Shown piece by piece: positions 8,700-18,987 of a stretch of DNA of 64,000 bases; position 1 is the stretch's first letter; every line of letters starts with the position of its first letter. Source of the DNA: Sphingomonas koreensis (GTDB lineage Bacteria; Pseudomonadota; Alphaproteobacteria; Sphingomonadales; Sphingomonadaceae); assembly GCA_006438735.1 (NCBI GenBank), contig RCZF01000004.1, positions 254,449 through 318,448 of the forward strand, given 5' to 3'. Below the pieces are notes generated by a model. That model did not search any database, was not told the DNA's origin, and saw only the letters and a program-made list of their open reading frames with translations. A program made the position numbers and the translations under genes.

Positions 8700-9989
8700 A
8701 TGAACGCCGCGACCCCGAAGCCCCGCCCGCTGCTGGTCGCGCTGCTCCTAGGGCTGGCCGCCGAGCTGCTGTTCCTGTTCCGGCTGGCGTTCCCGCACAA
8801 GCAGATGTTCGACGAAATCTATTATGTGCCGGCCGCCAAGACGCTGTGGGCGCTCGATCGCCCGGTCAACATCGAGCATCCGCTGGTCGGCAAGGAGCTG
8901 ATCGGCCTCGGCATCCGGCTATTCGGCGATACGCCGTTCGGCTGGCGCATCACCTCGACGATCGCCGCCAGCGCGGTGGTGATGGGCGTGTTCGCGATCG
9001 GCTGGCTGACCTTCGGCAAGCTGCGACCCGCCGTCATCGCCGCGATGCTGACGATCGTCGATTTCACCGTGTTCATCCAGGCGCGGATCGCGATGCTCGA
9101 CGGCTTCATGGCGGCGTTCCTGGTGCTGGCAGTCGCGGCGATGCTGTGGGCGATGCGCGGGCCTCGCGGCGTGCGCGCGAAGTTCACGCTCGCCGCGCTG
9201 CTGCTCGGGCTGGCGATGGGCGCCAAATGGACCGCGCTGCCGTTCCTCGGCTTCGCCGGCCTCGCCTTCATTCTCGTCCGGCTGCGCGACGCGCACGTGG
9301 CGAAGCGCGATCTCGAATCGGCGCTCTACGCGCGCGATCAGCCGCATTGGCCCGGGCTGGCGATGCTGCCGGCGCTGCTGATTCTCGCCGTGGTGAGCAT
9401 CGTCACCTACCTTGCGAGCTTCACGCCCGCCCTGTTCTACGCCCACGATCCGTTGCCGCTCGCCCGGTTGATCCCGTTCCAGGCGCGGATGTACGCCGAA
9501 CAGACGCAGGTGCTGCCGCCGCACACCTATCAATCGAGCTGGTGGAGCTGGCCGCTCGACATCCGCCCGGTGTGGTATGTCTACGAGCGCGTCGATGGGG
9601 CGCAGCGCGGCGTGCTGATGATCGGCAATCCCGCGGTGATCTGGGGCGGGCTGATCGCGGTGCTGGCCTGCCTCTACGGCTGGTGGCGCGACGGATCGTG
9701 GCGATTGCTCGGCGTTGCCGGGCTGTGGATCGCCGGCCTGGCGATCTTCATCGTCATCCCCAAATCATTGGGGTTCTTTTATTATTATTACCCGTCGAGC
9801 ATCTTCCTCAGCATTGCGCTGGCCGGGGCGTTCGATCACTTCGGCTGGGTAAAACGGCGCCGCCTCGACGAATGGTTCGTGATCCTGGCGATCGCGCTGT
9901 TCGGCTATTTCTATCCGATCCTGTCCTCGCAAGCGCTCGCCGATCCGCAGAGCTTCCAGCATTGGATGTGGCTGCCGACCTGGCCGTGA
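8700..9989 (+). CDS. PMT/GT39 family glycosyltransferase (dolichyl-phosphate-mannose-protein mannosyltransferase-like)
   Basis: A 429-residue polytopic membrane protein with about nine to eleven hydrophobic segments. The first periplasmic loop carries the catalytic-type Asp-Glu in MFDEIYYVPAAKTL and the EHPLVGKELI block; this DE pair plus H-P is the signature of PMT family (GT39/GT-C) enzymes, which transfer a sugar from a polyprenyl phosphate to protein or glycan outside the membrane. GPRGVRAKF and GAKWTALP lie further on. The convergent neighbour encodes a polyprenyl-phosphate sugar synthase that could supply the donor. Acceptor unknown. Confidence 0.8.
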   Translation: MNAATPKPRPLLVALLLGLAAELLFLFRLAFPHKQMFDEIYYVPAAKTLWALDRPVNIEHPLVGKELIGLGIRLFGDTPFGWRITSTIAASAVVMGVFAIGWLTFGKLRPAVIAAMLTIVDFTVFIQARIAMLDGFMAAFLVLAVAAMLWAMRGPRGVRAKFTLAALLLGLAMGAKWTALPFLGFAGLAFILVRLRDAHVAKRDLESALYARDQPHWPGLAMLPALLILAVVSIVTYLASFTPALFYAHDPLPLARLIPFQARMYAEQTQVLPPHTYQSSWWSWPLDIRPVWYVYERVDGAQRGVLMIGNPAVIWGGLIAVLACLYGWWRDGSWRLLGVAGLWIAGLAIFIVIPKSLGFFYYYYPSSIFLSIALAGAFDHFGWVKRRRLDEWFVILAIALFGYFYPILSSQALADPQSFQHWMWLPTWP

Positions 9990-9994
9990 CACCG

Positions 9995-10073
9995 CCATTG
10001 CGAGCTTAGCGAAGCAATCCGGAGTCACGAGGGCAGACTTGGATTGCCGCGTCGCTGCGCTCCTCGCAATGAC
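9995..10073. repeat. Intergenic palindrome, family B (copy 1)
   Basis: Arms CATTGCGAGCTTAGCGAAGC and, inverted, GCGTCGCTGCGCTCCTCGCAATG are separated by about 30 bases that hold a further GCAATCC/GGATTGC pair. It lies between two convergent genes and could serve both as a bidirectional terminator. A second copy is at 48781. Confidence 0.8.
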
Positions 10074-10083
10074 GAGGTAAGGC

Positions 10084-11184
10084 TCAGTACCGCCCCCAAA
10101 CGAAGCGCGACGACAGCGCGTAATTCCACACCGCGCCGACCAATACGCCGATCAGCGCGGAGGCCGCCCATTCGCCATCCTGCGCGCCGTGGACGAACGC
10201 CGCGACGCCGACATTCGCCACCAACCCGACGCCGCACACCGCGCAGAACGACACCCAGCCGTCGGCCAGTTGCCGCCAGCCCTTCAGCCGCCGGTCGCGA
10301 TAGGTCAACGCGTTGTTGAGGAAGAAATTGCCCGTCATCGCCGCCACCGCCGCGACGATCTGCCCGGCCAGGAAGCTCGCGCCGAATCCGAGATAGAGCA
10401 GCGACAGCACCGCCATGTGCACCGCCACGCCGATCACGCCGATCGCCGAAAACATCGCGAAGCGCACGGGCACGAAGCGGCCGAACATGCGATCGTAAAG
10501 CGCGATCAGATATTCCATCGCGACGACGTGATCGAGCTTGCTCTCCCCCCGCTCGCGCGTGCGGAAAACATAGCCGAACTCGCGGAACGCCAGCGGCTTG
10601 GGGCTGCCGGTCATGATGTCGAGCAGGATCTTGAAGCCGATCCCGGCGAGATCGGGGGCGAGACGGCGGACGATCGCGGTGCGGATCATGAAGAAGCCGC
10701 TCATCGGATCGCTGAGATCGGCCTTGAGCACGCGGCGCGACAGCCGGGTCGCGAAGGCCGATTTGGCGACGCGGTCCCGGTCCCAATCGCCGGTGCCGCC
10801 GCCCTCCACGAAGCGCGATCCGATCGCGACGTCGAGCGCGGCATCATCCTGCAACGCGCCCAGCATCGCCGGCAGGATCTGCTCGTCATGCTGCAAATCG
10901 CCGTCGATCACCGCCACGAGCGGCGCGGCGGTGGCGCACATTCCCTCGATGCACGCCGTCGATAGCCCGCGTCGGCCGATCCGCTGGATCACGCGCACGC
11001 GGCCGTCGAGCCGGGCGATCTCGCGCGCCGCATCGGCGGTGCCGTCGGGGCTGTCGTCATCGACGAAGATCGCTTCCCACTTGCGGCCCTTCAACGCCGC
11101 ATCCAGCCGGGCGACGAGCACGGGCACATTGGCCGCCTCGTTGAAGGTCGGGATGACCACCGCCAGCTCGAGCAGGTCGTTCAT
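10084..11184 (-). CDS. Polyprenyl-phosphate glycosyltransferase (GT2, DPM1-like) fused to GtrA membrane domain
   Basis: A 366-residue protein. Residues 1-225 are a GT2 domain like dolichol-phosphate mannose synthase: VVIPTFNEAANV, DDDSPDGTAD, the metal-binding DGDLQHDE and LSDPMSGFFMIR. Residues 240-366 are a four-segment GtrA domain (RFAMFSAIGVIGVAVHMAVL, GNFFLNNALTYRDRR). The enzyme would load a sugar, probably mannose or glucose, on undecaprenyl phosphate at the inner face; GtrA may help present or flip it. The ATG has GGGAG upstream; an earlier in-frame start adds 14 residues without conservation. It probably works with the facing PMT-like transferase. Confidence 0.85.
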   Translation of the reverse strand: MNDLLELAVVIPTFNEAANVPVLVARLDAALKGRKWEAIFVDDDSPDGTADAAREIARLDGRVRVIQRIGRRGLSTACIEGMCATAAPLVAVIDGDLQHDEQILPAMLGALQDDAALDVAIGSRFVEGGGTGDWDRDRVAKSAFATRLSRRVLKADLSDPMSGFFMIRTAIVRRLAPDLAGIGFKILLDIMTGSPKPLAFREFGYVFRTRERGESKLDHVVAMEYLIALYDRMFGRFVPVRFAMFSAIGVIGVAVHMAVLSLLYLGFGASFLAGQIVAAVAAMTGNFFLNNALTYRDRRLKGWRQLADGWVSFCAVCGVGLVANVGVAAFVHGAQDGEWAASALIGVLVGAVWNYALSSRFVWGRY

Positions 11185-11249
11185 CTCGCACTGAACTCCC
11201 GTCGCCGCGCAAGGACCGGGATGCACCGCAGCGGCCCAGCAAAATCCGC

Positions 11250-11313
11250 TCGCCCTGAGCCTGTCGAAGGGCGGGGTTGGAAGCGTCCACGCCCTTCGAC
11301 AAGCTCAGGGCGA
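11250..11313. repeat. Intergenic palindrome, family C
   Basis: Arms CGCCCTGAGCCTGTCGAAGG and CCTTCGACAAGCTCAGGGCG, about 20 bases apart and near-perfect inverts, sit between leuB and the glycosyltransferase. This sequence type (the CCTTCGACAAGCTCAGG element) is a well-known dispersed palindrome in alphaproteobacterial genomes. One copy seen here. Confidence 0.85.
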
Positions 11314-11350
11314 ACGGCTGTGGGAGTATCCGATCGGAAAGCAGCGATGC

Positions 11351-12400
11351 TCACAGCGCCGCCAGCACCGCATCGCCCATCGCCGTCGTCGACAGCGCCC
11401 CGCCGAGATCGGGCGTCCGCGCGCCGCCGGCGATCGCGCGCGCCACCGCCGCCTCGATCCGCGCCGCCGGTTCGTGCAGATCGAGCGAGTGCCGCAGCAG
11501 CATCGCCGCCGACAGGATCGCCGCGCATGGATTGGCCTTGCCCTTCCCGGCGATGTCGGGCGCGCTGCCGTGGATCGGTTCGTAGAGCCCGCACGCGCCG
11601 GACCATTCGCTGAGCGAGGCGGAGGGCAGCATGCCGATCGATCCCGCGCACATGCTCGCCTGATCGGACAGGATGTCGCCGAACATATTGCCCGTCACCA
11701 TCACGTCGAACTGGCCGGGATGGCGCACCAGCTGCATCGCCGCATTGTCAGCATACATGTGCGTCAGCGTCACCTGCGGATAATCCGCGGCGACCTCGCT
11801 GACGACGTCGCGCCACAATTGCGAGGTCTCCAGCACATTGGCCTTGTCCACCGAATGCAGCGTCTTCTTGCGCCGCATCGCCATTTCGAAGCCGACCACC
11901 GCGATCCGCCGCACCTCGGCCTCGTCATAGGCCATCACATCATAGCCCTGGCGCAGCCCCGCGTCGGTGGTGCGCCGGCCCTTTTCGCCGAAATAGACGT
12001 CGCCGGTCAGCTCGCGCAGGATCACCATGTCGATCTGACGCGCGATCTCCGGGCGCAGCGCCGAGGCGTCCTCAAGCCCTGGAAACAGCGTCGCCGGCCG
12101 CAGATTCGCGAACAGGCCAAGCGCCTTGCGCAAACCCAGGATCGCCTGCTCCGGCCGCATCGCGCGTTCGAGCGCATCGCACGCCGGATCGCCGACCGCG
12201 CCGAACAAAATGCCGTCGGCGCGCTGTGCGAGCGCCAGCGTCTCAGGCGGCAGCGGATGCCCCGCGCCGCGATAGCCCGCCCCGCCGACCAGCCCCTGTT
12301 CAAAGCTGAGCCCGAGATCGAGCGCGTCGAGCACGCGGCGCGCCTCGGCGGTCACTTCGGGCCCGATGCCGTCTCCGGCAAGCACGGCGATCAGCGGCAT
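11351..12400 (-). CDS. leuB: 3-isopropylmalate dehydrogenase
   Basis: A 349-residue protein of the isocitrate/isopropylmalate dehydrogenase family: [18 protein letters not shown] at the start, the substrate loop [14 protein letters not shown], the arginines of [16 protein letters not shown], then [23 protein letters not shown] and the nucleotide site [17 protein letters not shown]. It oxidises and decarboxylates 3-isopropylmalate with NAD+ in leucine synthesis in the cytoplasm. Length is normal (about 350). No leuA/C/D is adjacent; recO lies 49 bases upstream on the same strand. Confidence 0.95.
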   Translation of the reverse strand: MPLIAVLAGDGIGPEVTAEARRVLDALDLGLSFEQGLVGGAGYRGAGHPLPPETLALAQRADGILFGAVGDPACDALERAMRPEQAILGLRKALGLFANLRPATLFPGLEDASALRPEIARQIDMVILRELTGDVYFGEKGRRTTDAGLRQGYDVMAYDEAEVRRIAVVGFEMAMRRKKTLHSVDKANVLETSQLWRDVVSEVAADYPQVTLTHMYADNAAMQLVRHPGQFDVMVTGNMFGDILSDQASMCAGSIGMLPSASLSEWSGACGLYEPIHGSAPDIAGKGKANPCAAILSAAMLLRHSLDLHEPAARIEAAVARAIAGGARTPDLGGALSTTAMGDAVLAAL

Positions 12401-12449
12401 TCACGTCTCCCCCGACAGTGTCGTCCCGCCCTTGCCGGGCCACGGCGAA

Positions 12450-13181
12450 TCACGCAACCGCCCTGTTGAGCCGATCGACCAGCCGCTGCCGCGCGGCAAG
12501 CGTCTCGGCGCGGCGATCGGTCAGCAGATCGCGCTCGAGGAAATGGCCAGTCAGCCGCAGCCCGGCAAGAATATCGGGCCAATCCGCCGCGCCGCCGTCG
12601 CGGAGGAAGCCCGGCAGCGGCAGCAGCCGATCGGCATAGCCGGCCCCCGCCGCCCGGCTCACCGCGCCGCCGCTTCGCGGGCTGATCCACGCCAGATCGT
12701 CCTCGCCGCCCGTCACCACGCAGCGATCGAGCGCCAGCCCGAAGCCGAGTTCGGCGAGCACCAGCAGTTCATAGCGCACCAGCGCCGCCGCCCAGCCGAA
12801 CGCCGCCGGCGCCGCCTCGATCGCGTCGATCACCCCTGACAGCGCGGCATGGACAGGCGGATAGGGATGCCCTTCAGGCAGCGCCGCCGCGGTCAGCGCC
12901 GTCACCCAATCGAGCGCGGCGGCGGGCAGCGGCTCGCGATAGAGCGGCGCGCGGCTGTGGATCAGCTCGACCGACAATTGCGCAAGCTGATCCTCGGTCC
13001 GCGCGCGCCATTCGCCGATCACCAGATTGCCCGGCTGCAACACCGGCCGCAGCCGGGTCGATCGCCCGCCGCGGACATAGCCCGCCTGCAGGCCATGCTC
13101 GCCGGTCATCGCGCGGACGATCGCGCCGTGCTCGCCGTGCTGGCGAATCGCGAGGATCAGGGCGTCGGCACGGATATGCAT
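12450..13181 (-). CDS. recO: DNA repair protein RecO
   Basis: A 243-residue protein with the RecO N-terminal OB fold ([22 protein letters not shown], then [27 protein letters not shown]) and the helical C-terminal part ([21 protein letters not shown]). RecO anneals single strands and helps RecR load RecA at gaps (RecFOR pathway). The usual zinc-finger cysteines of the C-terminal domain are not evident, as in many alphaproteobacterial RecO proteins. Length is normal. Confidence 0.9.
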   Translation of the reverse strand: MHIRADALILAIRQHGEHGAIVRAMTGEHGLQAGYVRGGRSTRLRPVLQPGNLVIGEWRARTEDQLAQLSVELIHSRAPLYREPLPAAALDWVTALTAAALPEGHPYPPVHAALSGVIDAIEAAPAAFGWAAALVRYELLVLAELGFGLALDRCVVTGGEDDLAWISPRSGGAVSRAAGAGYADRLLPLPGFLRDGGAADWPDILAGLRLTGHFLERDLLTDRRAETLAARQRLVDRLNRAVA

Positions 13182-13212
13182 CAGGCCAGGATAGCGCCCG
13201 CGCCGCCCGCCG

Positions 13213-16011
13213 TCAGGGCTTGATCCCGAAGCGGCTATAGTCCTGATCGATCTGCGGCGACATCAGCCGCGCGGCGGCGAGATCGGCCTCGCCGTGCGTC
13301 GCATCGCCGCTGCGCTTGCGGATCAGCCCGCGCATGTACATGCTCGCAGGCCGGCTCGGATCGACCTCCAACGCGGCGTTGAGATCGGCCAGCGCGTCGT
13401 CCATCCGGTTGAGCCGGAAATAGACCATCGCCCGGCTGTCTAGCGCCGCGACCGGCGAATCGGAAAGCTCCATCGATTTGGTGCAATCCTTGAGCGCGGT
13501 ATCGAGCGCGAAATTCTGTGTGCCCTTCAGCCAGCAGCGGTTGTTGAGCAGCGTCGGATTGCCCGGGCTCGCCGCGATCGCGGTGTCGATCGTCGACAAC
13601 GCGGCGTCCTTGTCGCCGGTGCGGCTGAGAATATCGGCCTTGAGCGCGAGGAAATCGGGCTTGTCCTTGCCGCCGGCGTCGATCCGGTCCTGCACCAGCG
13701 CCAGCGCCGCGTCCTTCTCGCCGCGATCGGCCTGCAACGACGCGAGCGCGCTCACCACGTCCTGCGATCCCGGATCGATCGCCTGCGCCGCCTTCAGATC
13801 GGCCAGCGCCTTATCCTTGTCGCCCAGCGCCCGATACAGCCGCGCGCGCCACACATAGCTGTCGGTCTTGGGGTCGATCGCGATCGCCTGGGTCAGATCG
13901 TCGATCGCCTTGCGCCGTTCATAGACGCTGTCGTGGAACCATGCGCGATCGGTGAACGCATCGGCATGATCGGGATGCGCCGTGATATTGGTCTGGTACA
14001 GCGCCTCGAGCGTGTCGAAGCGATGGCCCTTCTCGGCCGCGGCGATCTGCGTCCACGCCTCGGGATAATCGGCCGGCGCGGTCGCGCGCAGCAGATGGGT
14101 CTGCGCGATCGCAACGCGCTGACGCTCGGCGGCGATCGCGGCGGGGGCGATTTCCTCGCCGGTCGAGGTCACATCGTCTTTGACGGTGATCCAGCCATCG
14201 GCGAGCGTGGTGGTGCGGCTGATCTTCGATCCGGCCAGCGTCGTGTCGAGCTTCTGATCGCCGTCGAGCGTGAAGTCCTTGCCGTTATCGGGGAGATGCA
14301 CCCGCCACGTCATCAGAACATGGCCGGGCGCGCCGGTCGCCACCGGGATCGCCTGCCACGCGGTGCGCGAGCGATCGGGGCTGAAATCGATCTGCGAAAC
14401 CGATTTGTCGAGCGTCGAGCGATAGCGCTCGTCCTCGCGCGACCAGCCCGGATAGGCGACGCCGGTCGCCGTCACCGTCGCGGTGCCGGCGTCGTTGTCG
14501 AAGGTCAGCCCGCCGGTCGCGATCGTGGCATTGGTGCCGAGCATCTGGCCGGCGAGTTTGCTCGCGACCTTTTCGAGATCGTCCTTGCTCGCCTGCGCCG
14601 CGCCGGCGCGCATCATCTGCGCCATCGGCCCGCGCATCGCGAAGCTAAGCTTGAACGGCGCGGGAAAGGCGATGCCGGCGCTCTGATCGAGCTCGACATC
14701 GGTGACGACGTCGGGCCGCGCGCTGGTCGTCACCGGCAGCTTGACGACGTCGCTGCCCGCCATCCGCACCGGCAGCACCGTCTGGAACGGCGGCACGTCG
14801 TGGATGTCGGAAAACTGCGCGCCGCTGCTGGTGCCGTCGAGCCACAGCGAGTCACCGGCCACCGTCGCATGGACGAAGATATGGTCGAACGCGCCCGGCG
14901 TCGGCAGCCGCGTCGGCACCATATCGCCCAATTGGCTGCTCGCCAGCACCGGCTCGGCGTCGATCTTCATCGCGTGGAGCAGCGCCAGCAACAGCATGGT
15001 CTTGGCCTTGCAATCGCCATAGCGGACCTGCCACGTGTCGGCCGGCTTCTGCGGCACATAATTGCCGGTATCCATGCCCTTGAACAGATAGCGGACCTTG
15101 TCCTGCACCAGCGCAAGCGCCATCGCGGTGCGCTTCAGCGGATCGCTCGACGCCGCCTCGATGGTGGCGACTTCGCCGGCCAGCGGGCTGCCCGGCGCGA
15201 TCGTGCCGTCGGTCGCGTAAAGCGGCGCCATCACCTTGGAGATCGCCTGCCAACTGTCGAAGGTGGTCGCCTCGATCGCCAGCCCCTGCTTGTAGCGCGG
15301 CGGCGCATCGTCGGGCATGTCGGGCTGCTTGGCGACCGGCTCGGCGATGATCAGCTCGTGATAGCCGTGGCTGTCGGTCAGCGTCGGCGCGATCTTGTCG
15401 CCGCGCACCTTGTAATGCAGGTCGATGCCGTCGGGCCACAGCAGCCGCTCACGGGCGAACTGAACGCGGAACGGATCGGCGACCAGCGGTGCGAAGGTCT
15501 GGGCATTGCCCTTTAGCGTCGGATCGGTGTCGGTGGTCGAAAAGGTCAGCCGCAGCACGTCGCCGACGCGCAGCCCATCGACCGGCATCGTCGCGGTCAA
15601 CATGCCGTCGAGTTGGAGCTGTTCGAGCTGCTGCTCGCGGTGCAGCACGGTGAAGGCGTCGCCGCCCTTCAGCAGGTCGATATGCTCGTCGCCGCGGATG
15701 ATCTCGGCGCGGTGAATGATCAGATCGCCCTTGTCGGGCTGCCACGGCAGCGTGATCGTGCCGATCTGCGTCAGCACCTGCGCGGTCGCCGCGCGGGTCG
15801 CGGTATCGACATAGCTCCACACCTGCCCGTCCTGAACGCGCTGCTGACGATCGAGAATCAGATATACCGGCGCGTCGTCGCCGAGCTTGGTCGGATCGAC
15901 CGCCGGCGCCGGCGTCACCCAGGCGGGCGCGGGCGCATAGATCGGCTTGTCGCTTGCGTAAGCGGCACTCGCCGTGGTGAGCAGCGCAACGAAAACGGCA
16001 CGACGAAACAT
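13213..16011 (-). CDS. Secreted DUF3857 / transglutaminase-like / TPR protein
   Basis: A 932-residue protein. A signal peptide spans residues 1-20 (ASAAYAS), with the ATG chosen for the GGGAGG ribosome site upstream. A DUF3857 domain covers about 50-250, followed by a transglutaminase-like core with the catalytic Cys in [18 protein letters not shown] (about 345), His in [10 protein letters not shown] and Asp in [11 protein letters not shown]. After a long beta-rich linker, the last 260 residues are TPR repeats ([40 protein letters not shown] and others). The family occurs in Bacteroidetes and sphingomonads as periplasmic or surface proteins of unknown substrate. The intact catalytic triad suggests a peptidase or transferase active on peptides. 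Confidence 0.8.
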   Translation of the reverse strand: MFRRAVFVALLTTASAAYASDKPIYAPAPAWVTPAPAVDPTKLGDDAPVYLILDRQQRVQDGQVWSYVDTATRAATAQVLTQIGTITLPWQPDKGDLIIHRAEIIRGDEHIDLLKGGDAFTVLHREQQLEQLQLDGMLTATMPVDGLRVGDVLRLTFSTTDTDPTLKGNAQTFAPLVADPFRVQFARERLLWPDGIDLHYKVRGDKIAPTLTDSHGYHELIIAEPVAKQPDMPDDAPPRYKQGLAIEATTFDSWQAISKVMAPLYATDGTIAPGSPLAGEVATIEAASSDPLKRTAMALALVQDKVRYLFKGMDTGNYVPQKPADTWQVRYGDCKAKTMLLLALLHAMKIDAEPVLASSQLGDMVPTRLPTPGAFDHIFVHATVAGDSLWLDGTSSGAQFSDIHDVPPFQTVLPVRMAGSDVVKLPVTTSARPDVVTDVELDQSAGIAFPAPFKLSFAMRGPMAQMMRAGAAQASKDDLEKVASKLAGQMLGTNATIATGGLTFDNDAGTATVTATGVAYPGWSREDERYRSTLDKSVSQIDFSPDRSRTAWQAIPVATGAPGHVLMTWRVHLPDNGKDFTLDGDQKLDTTLAGSKISRTTTLADGWITVKDDVTSTGEEIAPAAIAAERQRVAIAQTHLLRATAPADYPEAWTQIAAAEKGHRFDTLEALYQTNITAHPDHADAFTDRAWFHDSVYERRKAIDDLTQAIAIDPKTDSYVWRARLYRALGDKDKALADLKAAQAIDPGSQDVVSALASLQADRGEKDAALALVQDRIDAGGKDKPDFLALKADILSRTGDKDAALSTIDTAIAASPGNPTLLNNRCWLKGTQNFALDTALKDCTKSMELSDSPVAALDSRAMVYFRLNRMDDALADLNAALEVDPSRPASMYMRGLIRKRSGDATHGEADLAAARLMSPQIDQDYSRFGIKP

Positions 16012-16106
16012 GGTCTTATCCCTCCCAGACAAGCCCGCGATTGTAGCGCGGCGCACGTCGCCCGCAAACGATGATTCGTGCATTTTCGTCGATGAAACGA
16101 TGGAGA

Positions 16107-18047
16107 TCAGTGGGCGTGATAGAAATCATACACTTGTTGCGCCACCGCAGCCGAAACCCCCGGGGCGCGCTGCATATCTTCCAGGCTGGCGTTGCGCACC
16201 GCGCGCGCCGTGCCGAAATGCATCAGCAGCGCCTTCTTGCGCGCCGGGCCGATCCCCGGCACCTCGTCGAGCGGCGACGCGCCGATCGCCTTGGCGCGCT
16301 TGGCCCGGTGCGCGCCGATCGCGAAGCGGTGCACCTCGTCGCGCAGCCGCTGGAGATAGAATAACAGCGGCGAATTGACCGGCAGCGTCAGCTCGCGGCC
16401 GTCGAGCAGGTGGAACAGCTCGCGCCCCTCGCGGCCGTGATCGGGCCCCTTGGCGACGCCGACCAGGCAGACGTCTTCGATCCCCATGTCCTCGAGCACG
16501 CCCTTCGCCGCGTTCAATTGCCCGCGGCCGCCGTCGATCAGCACCAGATCGGGCCAGTCACCGGCATCGCGATCGGGGTCTTCGGCTTGCGCGCGGGCGA
16601 AGCGGCGCTGGAACACCTCGCGCATCATCGCGAAATCGTCGTTGGTCTGCGCCTGCTTGATGTTGAACTTGCGATACTGGCCCTTGCAGAAGCCCTCGGG
16701 CCCGGCGACGACCATCGCGCCGAGCGCATTCGTCCCCTGAATATGGCTGTTGTCGTAGATTTCGATTCGATCGGGCGGATCGCCGAGTTCGAACAGATCG
16801 GCGACCTCGCGCAGTAGCTTCGCCTGCGTCGTACTTTCGGCGAGGCGACGATCGAGCGCTTCCTCGGCGTTGCGCTTCGCCTGATCGAGCAGCCGCCGCC
16901 GCGTCCCACGCTGCGGCACCGACAGCGCGACCTTGTAGCCGGCGCGCTCGCCCAGCGCCTCGGCAAGCAGCGTCGCTTCGCTCAGATCGCGATCGACGAA
17001 CACGTTTCGCGCCGGCGGCACCTCCTCGTAGAATTGCGTCAAGAAGCTGGTCAGCACCTCATCCTCGGGCACGTCGTTGGTGTGCGCCGGGAAAAAGCTG
17101 CGATGCCCCCAATTCTGCCCGCCGCGGATAAAGAACGCCTGCACCCCCATCGTCCCCTGCTTGCAGGCCAGCGCGAAGATGTCGGCGTCGCCGACCCCTT
17201 CCGCGTTGATCGCCTGCGACCCTTGAATGAAGGTCAGCGCGCGGAGCCGATCGCGGATCACCGCGGCGAGCTCGAAGTCCATCGCTTCGGCCGCGGCTTC
17301 CATCTGGCCGCCGAGCTTGGCCTGCACCTCGGTCGACTTGCCCGCGAGGAACGCCTTGGCGTCCGCCACCAGCTCGGCATAGCCCGCCTCGTCGATCCGC
17401 CCGACGCACGGCGCCGAGCAGCGCTTGATCTGATAGAGCAGGCACGGCCGGTCGCGGTTGCGGAAGAAACTGTCGGTGCAGCTCCTGAGCAGGAACAGCT
17501 TCTGTAGCGCGTTCAGCGTATTGTTGACGCTGCCCGCGCTGGCGAATGGGCCGTAATAATTGCCCTTCGCGCGCCGCGCGCCGCGATGCTTCTGAATGCG
17601 CGGAAAGGCGTGATCGGCGCGCAGCAGGATGAACGGGAAGCTCTTATCGTCGCGCAGCAGCACGTTGTACGGCGGGCGGTAACGCTTGATCAGCTGCGCC
17701 TCGAGCAGCAACGCCTCGGCTTCGTTGTTGGTCGTCACGATCGTCATCGACCGCGTCTGCGCGACCATCCGCTGCAGCCGCTTGGGCAGGCGATCCACCT
17801 GCGTGTAATTGGTCACACGGTTCTTGAGCGCCCGCGCCTTGCCGACATAAAGCACGTCGCCGCGGGCATCGTGCATCCGGTAGACGCCGGGCCGCGTCGG
17901 CAGCGTCTTGAGCACGTTGCGGATCGCCGCCACCCCGGTCTCGAGATCGGGCTTATCCGATCCGCGCACGGTGTAGGTCGCCTTGTCCTCGTTGAAACGC
18001 GAAGCGGCGTTGGGTTGATCGGGGCGATCGGCTTTGGTCGGCGGCAT
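16107..18047 (-). CDS. uvrC: Excinuclease ABC subunit C
   Basis: A 646-residue UvrC: a GIY-YIG nuclease at the N-terminus (RPGVYRMHDARGDVLYVGKA, near 50-75), a UVR motif near 245 (EAAAEAMDFELAAVIRDRLRAL), the RNase H-like endonuclease domain (RIEIYDNSHIQGTNALGAMV; LVLIDGGRGQLNAA) and helix-hairpin-helix motifs at the end (LDEVPGIGPARKKALLMHFG). It makes both incisions in nucleotide excision repair with UvrA/UvrB. The N-terminal 35 residues are an unconserved, low-complexity extension, so the true start may be further in. Confidence 0.95.
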   Translation of the reverse strand: MPPTKADRPDQPNAASRFNEDKATYTVRGSDKPDLETGVAAIRNVLKTLPTRPGVYRMHDARGDVLYVGKARALKNRVTNYTQVDRLPKRLQRMVAQTRSMTIVTTNNEAEALLLEAQLIKRYRPPYNVLLRDDKSFPFILLRADHAFPRIQKHRGARRAKGNYYGPFASAGSVNNTLNALQKLFLLRSCTDSFFRNRDRPCLLYQIKRCSAPCVGRIDEAGYAELVADAKAFLAGKSTEVQAKLGGQMEAAAEAMDFELAAVIRDRLRALTFIQGSQAINAEGVGDADIFALACKQGTMGVQAFFIRGGQNWGHRSFFPAHTNDVPEDEVLTSFLTQFYEEVPPARNVFVDRDLSEATLLAEALGERAGYKVALSVPQRGTRRRLLDQAKRNAEEALDRRLAESTTQAKLLREVADLFELGDPPDRIEIYDNSHIQGTNALGAMVVAGPEGFCKGQYRKFNIKQAQTNDDFAMMREVFQRRFARAQAEDPDRDAGDWPDLVLIDGGRGQLNAAKGVLEDMGIEDVCLVGVAKGPDHGREGRELFHLLDGRELTLPVNSPLLFYLQRLRDEVHRFAIGAHRAKRAKAIGASPLDEVPGIGPARKKALLMHFGTARAVRNASLEDMQRAPGVSAAVAQQVYDFYHAH

Positions 18048-18120
18048 GCGCTTGATCTAGGGAGTCCGCGCCGGTTGATCCAGCCGCTTGACCTTGTCGG
18101 CGGCGAGTTCATGGGGGGCC

Positions 18121-18909
18121 ATGAGATTTGCTCGAGTCGCCATCGCCGCCACGCTGCTGGCCGTCGCCACCCCCGCTGTCGCGCAGGGCCTGTGCGCCGA
18201 TCGCCCCGGCAAGGCGACGCCGGCGTGCGTGGTCGATCCCGGCGCTTTCCAGATCGAGACGAGCCTGGCCGATTGGAGCCGCAGCGACGACGGCCCGACG
18301 CGCGACGACGATCTGCTGTTCGGCGATACGCTGCTGCGCTGGGGCGTCGCCGATAACCTCGAGCTGCGCGGCAGTCTCACCGCTTACGAACATGATCGCA
18401 CCCGCGCGCCCGGCGGGGTGAACATCGCCAAGGGCTTCGGCGACATCGGCCTGTCGGCGAAGTGGCGCGCGATCGACGGCGGCGACGCCGGCGTGTCGGT
18501 CGCGCTGCTGCCCTCGGTGACGCTGCCGGTCGGCGATGCGGCGGTCAGCGACGGCACCTGGTCGGCCGACGTGACGGTGCCGATCGACATTCCCGTGTCT
18601 GACAAAATCTCCTTCAACCTCGCGCCGACGCTCAGCGCCGCCGCGGATGGCGACGGCGACGGGCGGCATTTCGCCTACAGCGGCGCGGCGGCGGTCAATT
18701 ACCAGCTCAGCGATGCTGTCAGCATCGGCGGCGAACTGTGGGCCGAGCGCGACCAGGATCCCGCCGGCCACGAGACGCAGGCGAGCGCCGATCTGCTCCT
18801 CGCATGGCAGCCCGCAAAGGACTGGCAGCTCGATCTGTCGGGTTATGCCGGGCTGACGCAGGCGACCCCAGACGTCGAGCTGATCGCCGGCGTCACCCGT
18901 CGCTTCTGA
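18121..18909 (+). CDS. Outer-membrane beta-barrel transporter-like protein
   Basis: A 262-residue secreted protein: signal peptide residues 1-23 (ending AVAQG), then alternating beta-strand patterns (FQIETSLADWSR, LRWGVADNLELRGSLTAYE, DIGLSAKWRA, VSVALLPSVTLPVG) and a C-terminal Phe, as in outer-membrane barrels. The pattern fits the 'transporter' family related to the MetA-pathway-of-phenol-degradation proteins (Pfam Phenol_MetA_deg). Natural substrate unknown. The start is taken at the ATG with GGGGGG just upstream; an in-frame ATG 11 codons earlier is less likely. Confidence 0.65.
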   Translation: MRFARVAIAATLLAVATPAVAQGLCADRPGKATPACVVDPGAFQIETSLADWSRSDDGPTRDDDLLFGDTLLRWGVADNLELRGSLTAYEHDRTRAPGGVNIAKGFGDIGLSAKWRAIDGGDAGVSVALLPSVTLPVGDAAVSDGTWSADVTVPIDIPVSDKISFNLAPTLSAAADGDGDGRHFAYSGAAAVNYQLSDAVSIGGELWAERDQDPAGHETQASADLLLAWQPAKDWQLDLSGYAGLTQATPDVELIAGVTRRF

Positions 18910-18987
18910 CCGAGACTCGCGCGGCGAAATCTGCAACCTTCGTCGCCGGTTCGCCGTTTTGGCTGACCACACGCGAAAGACAGCGCC

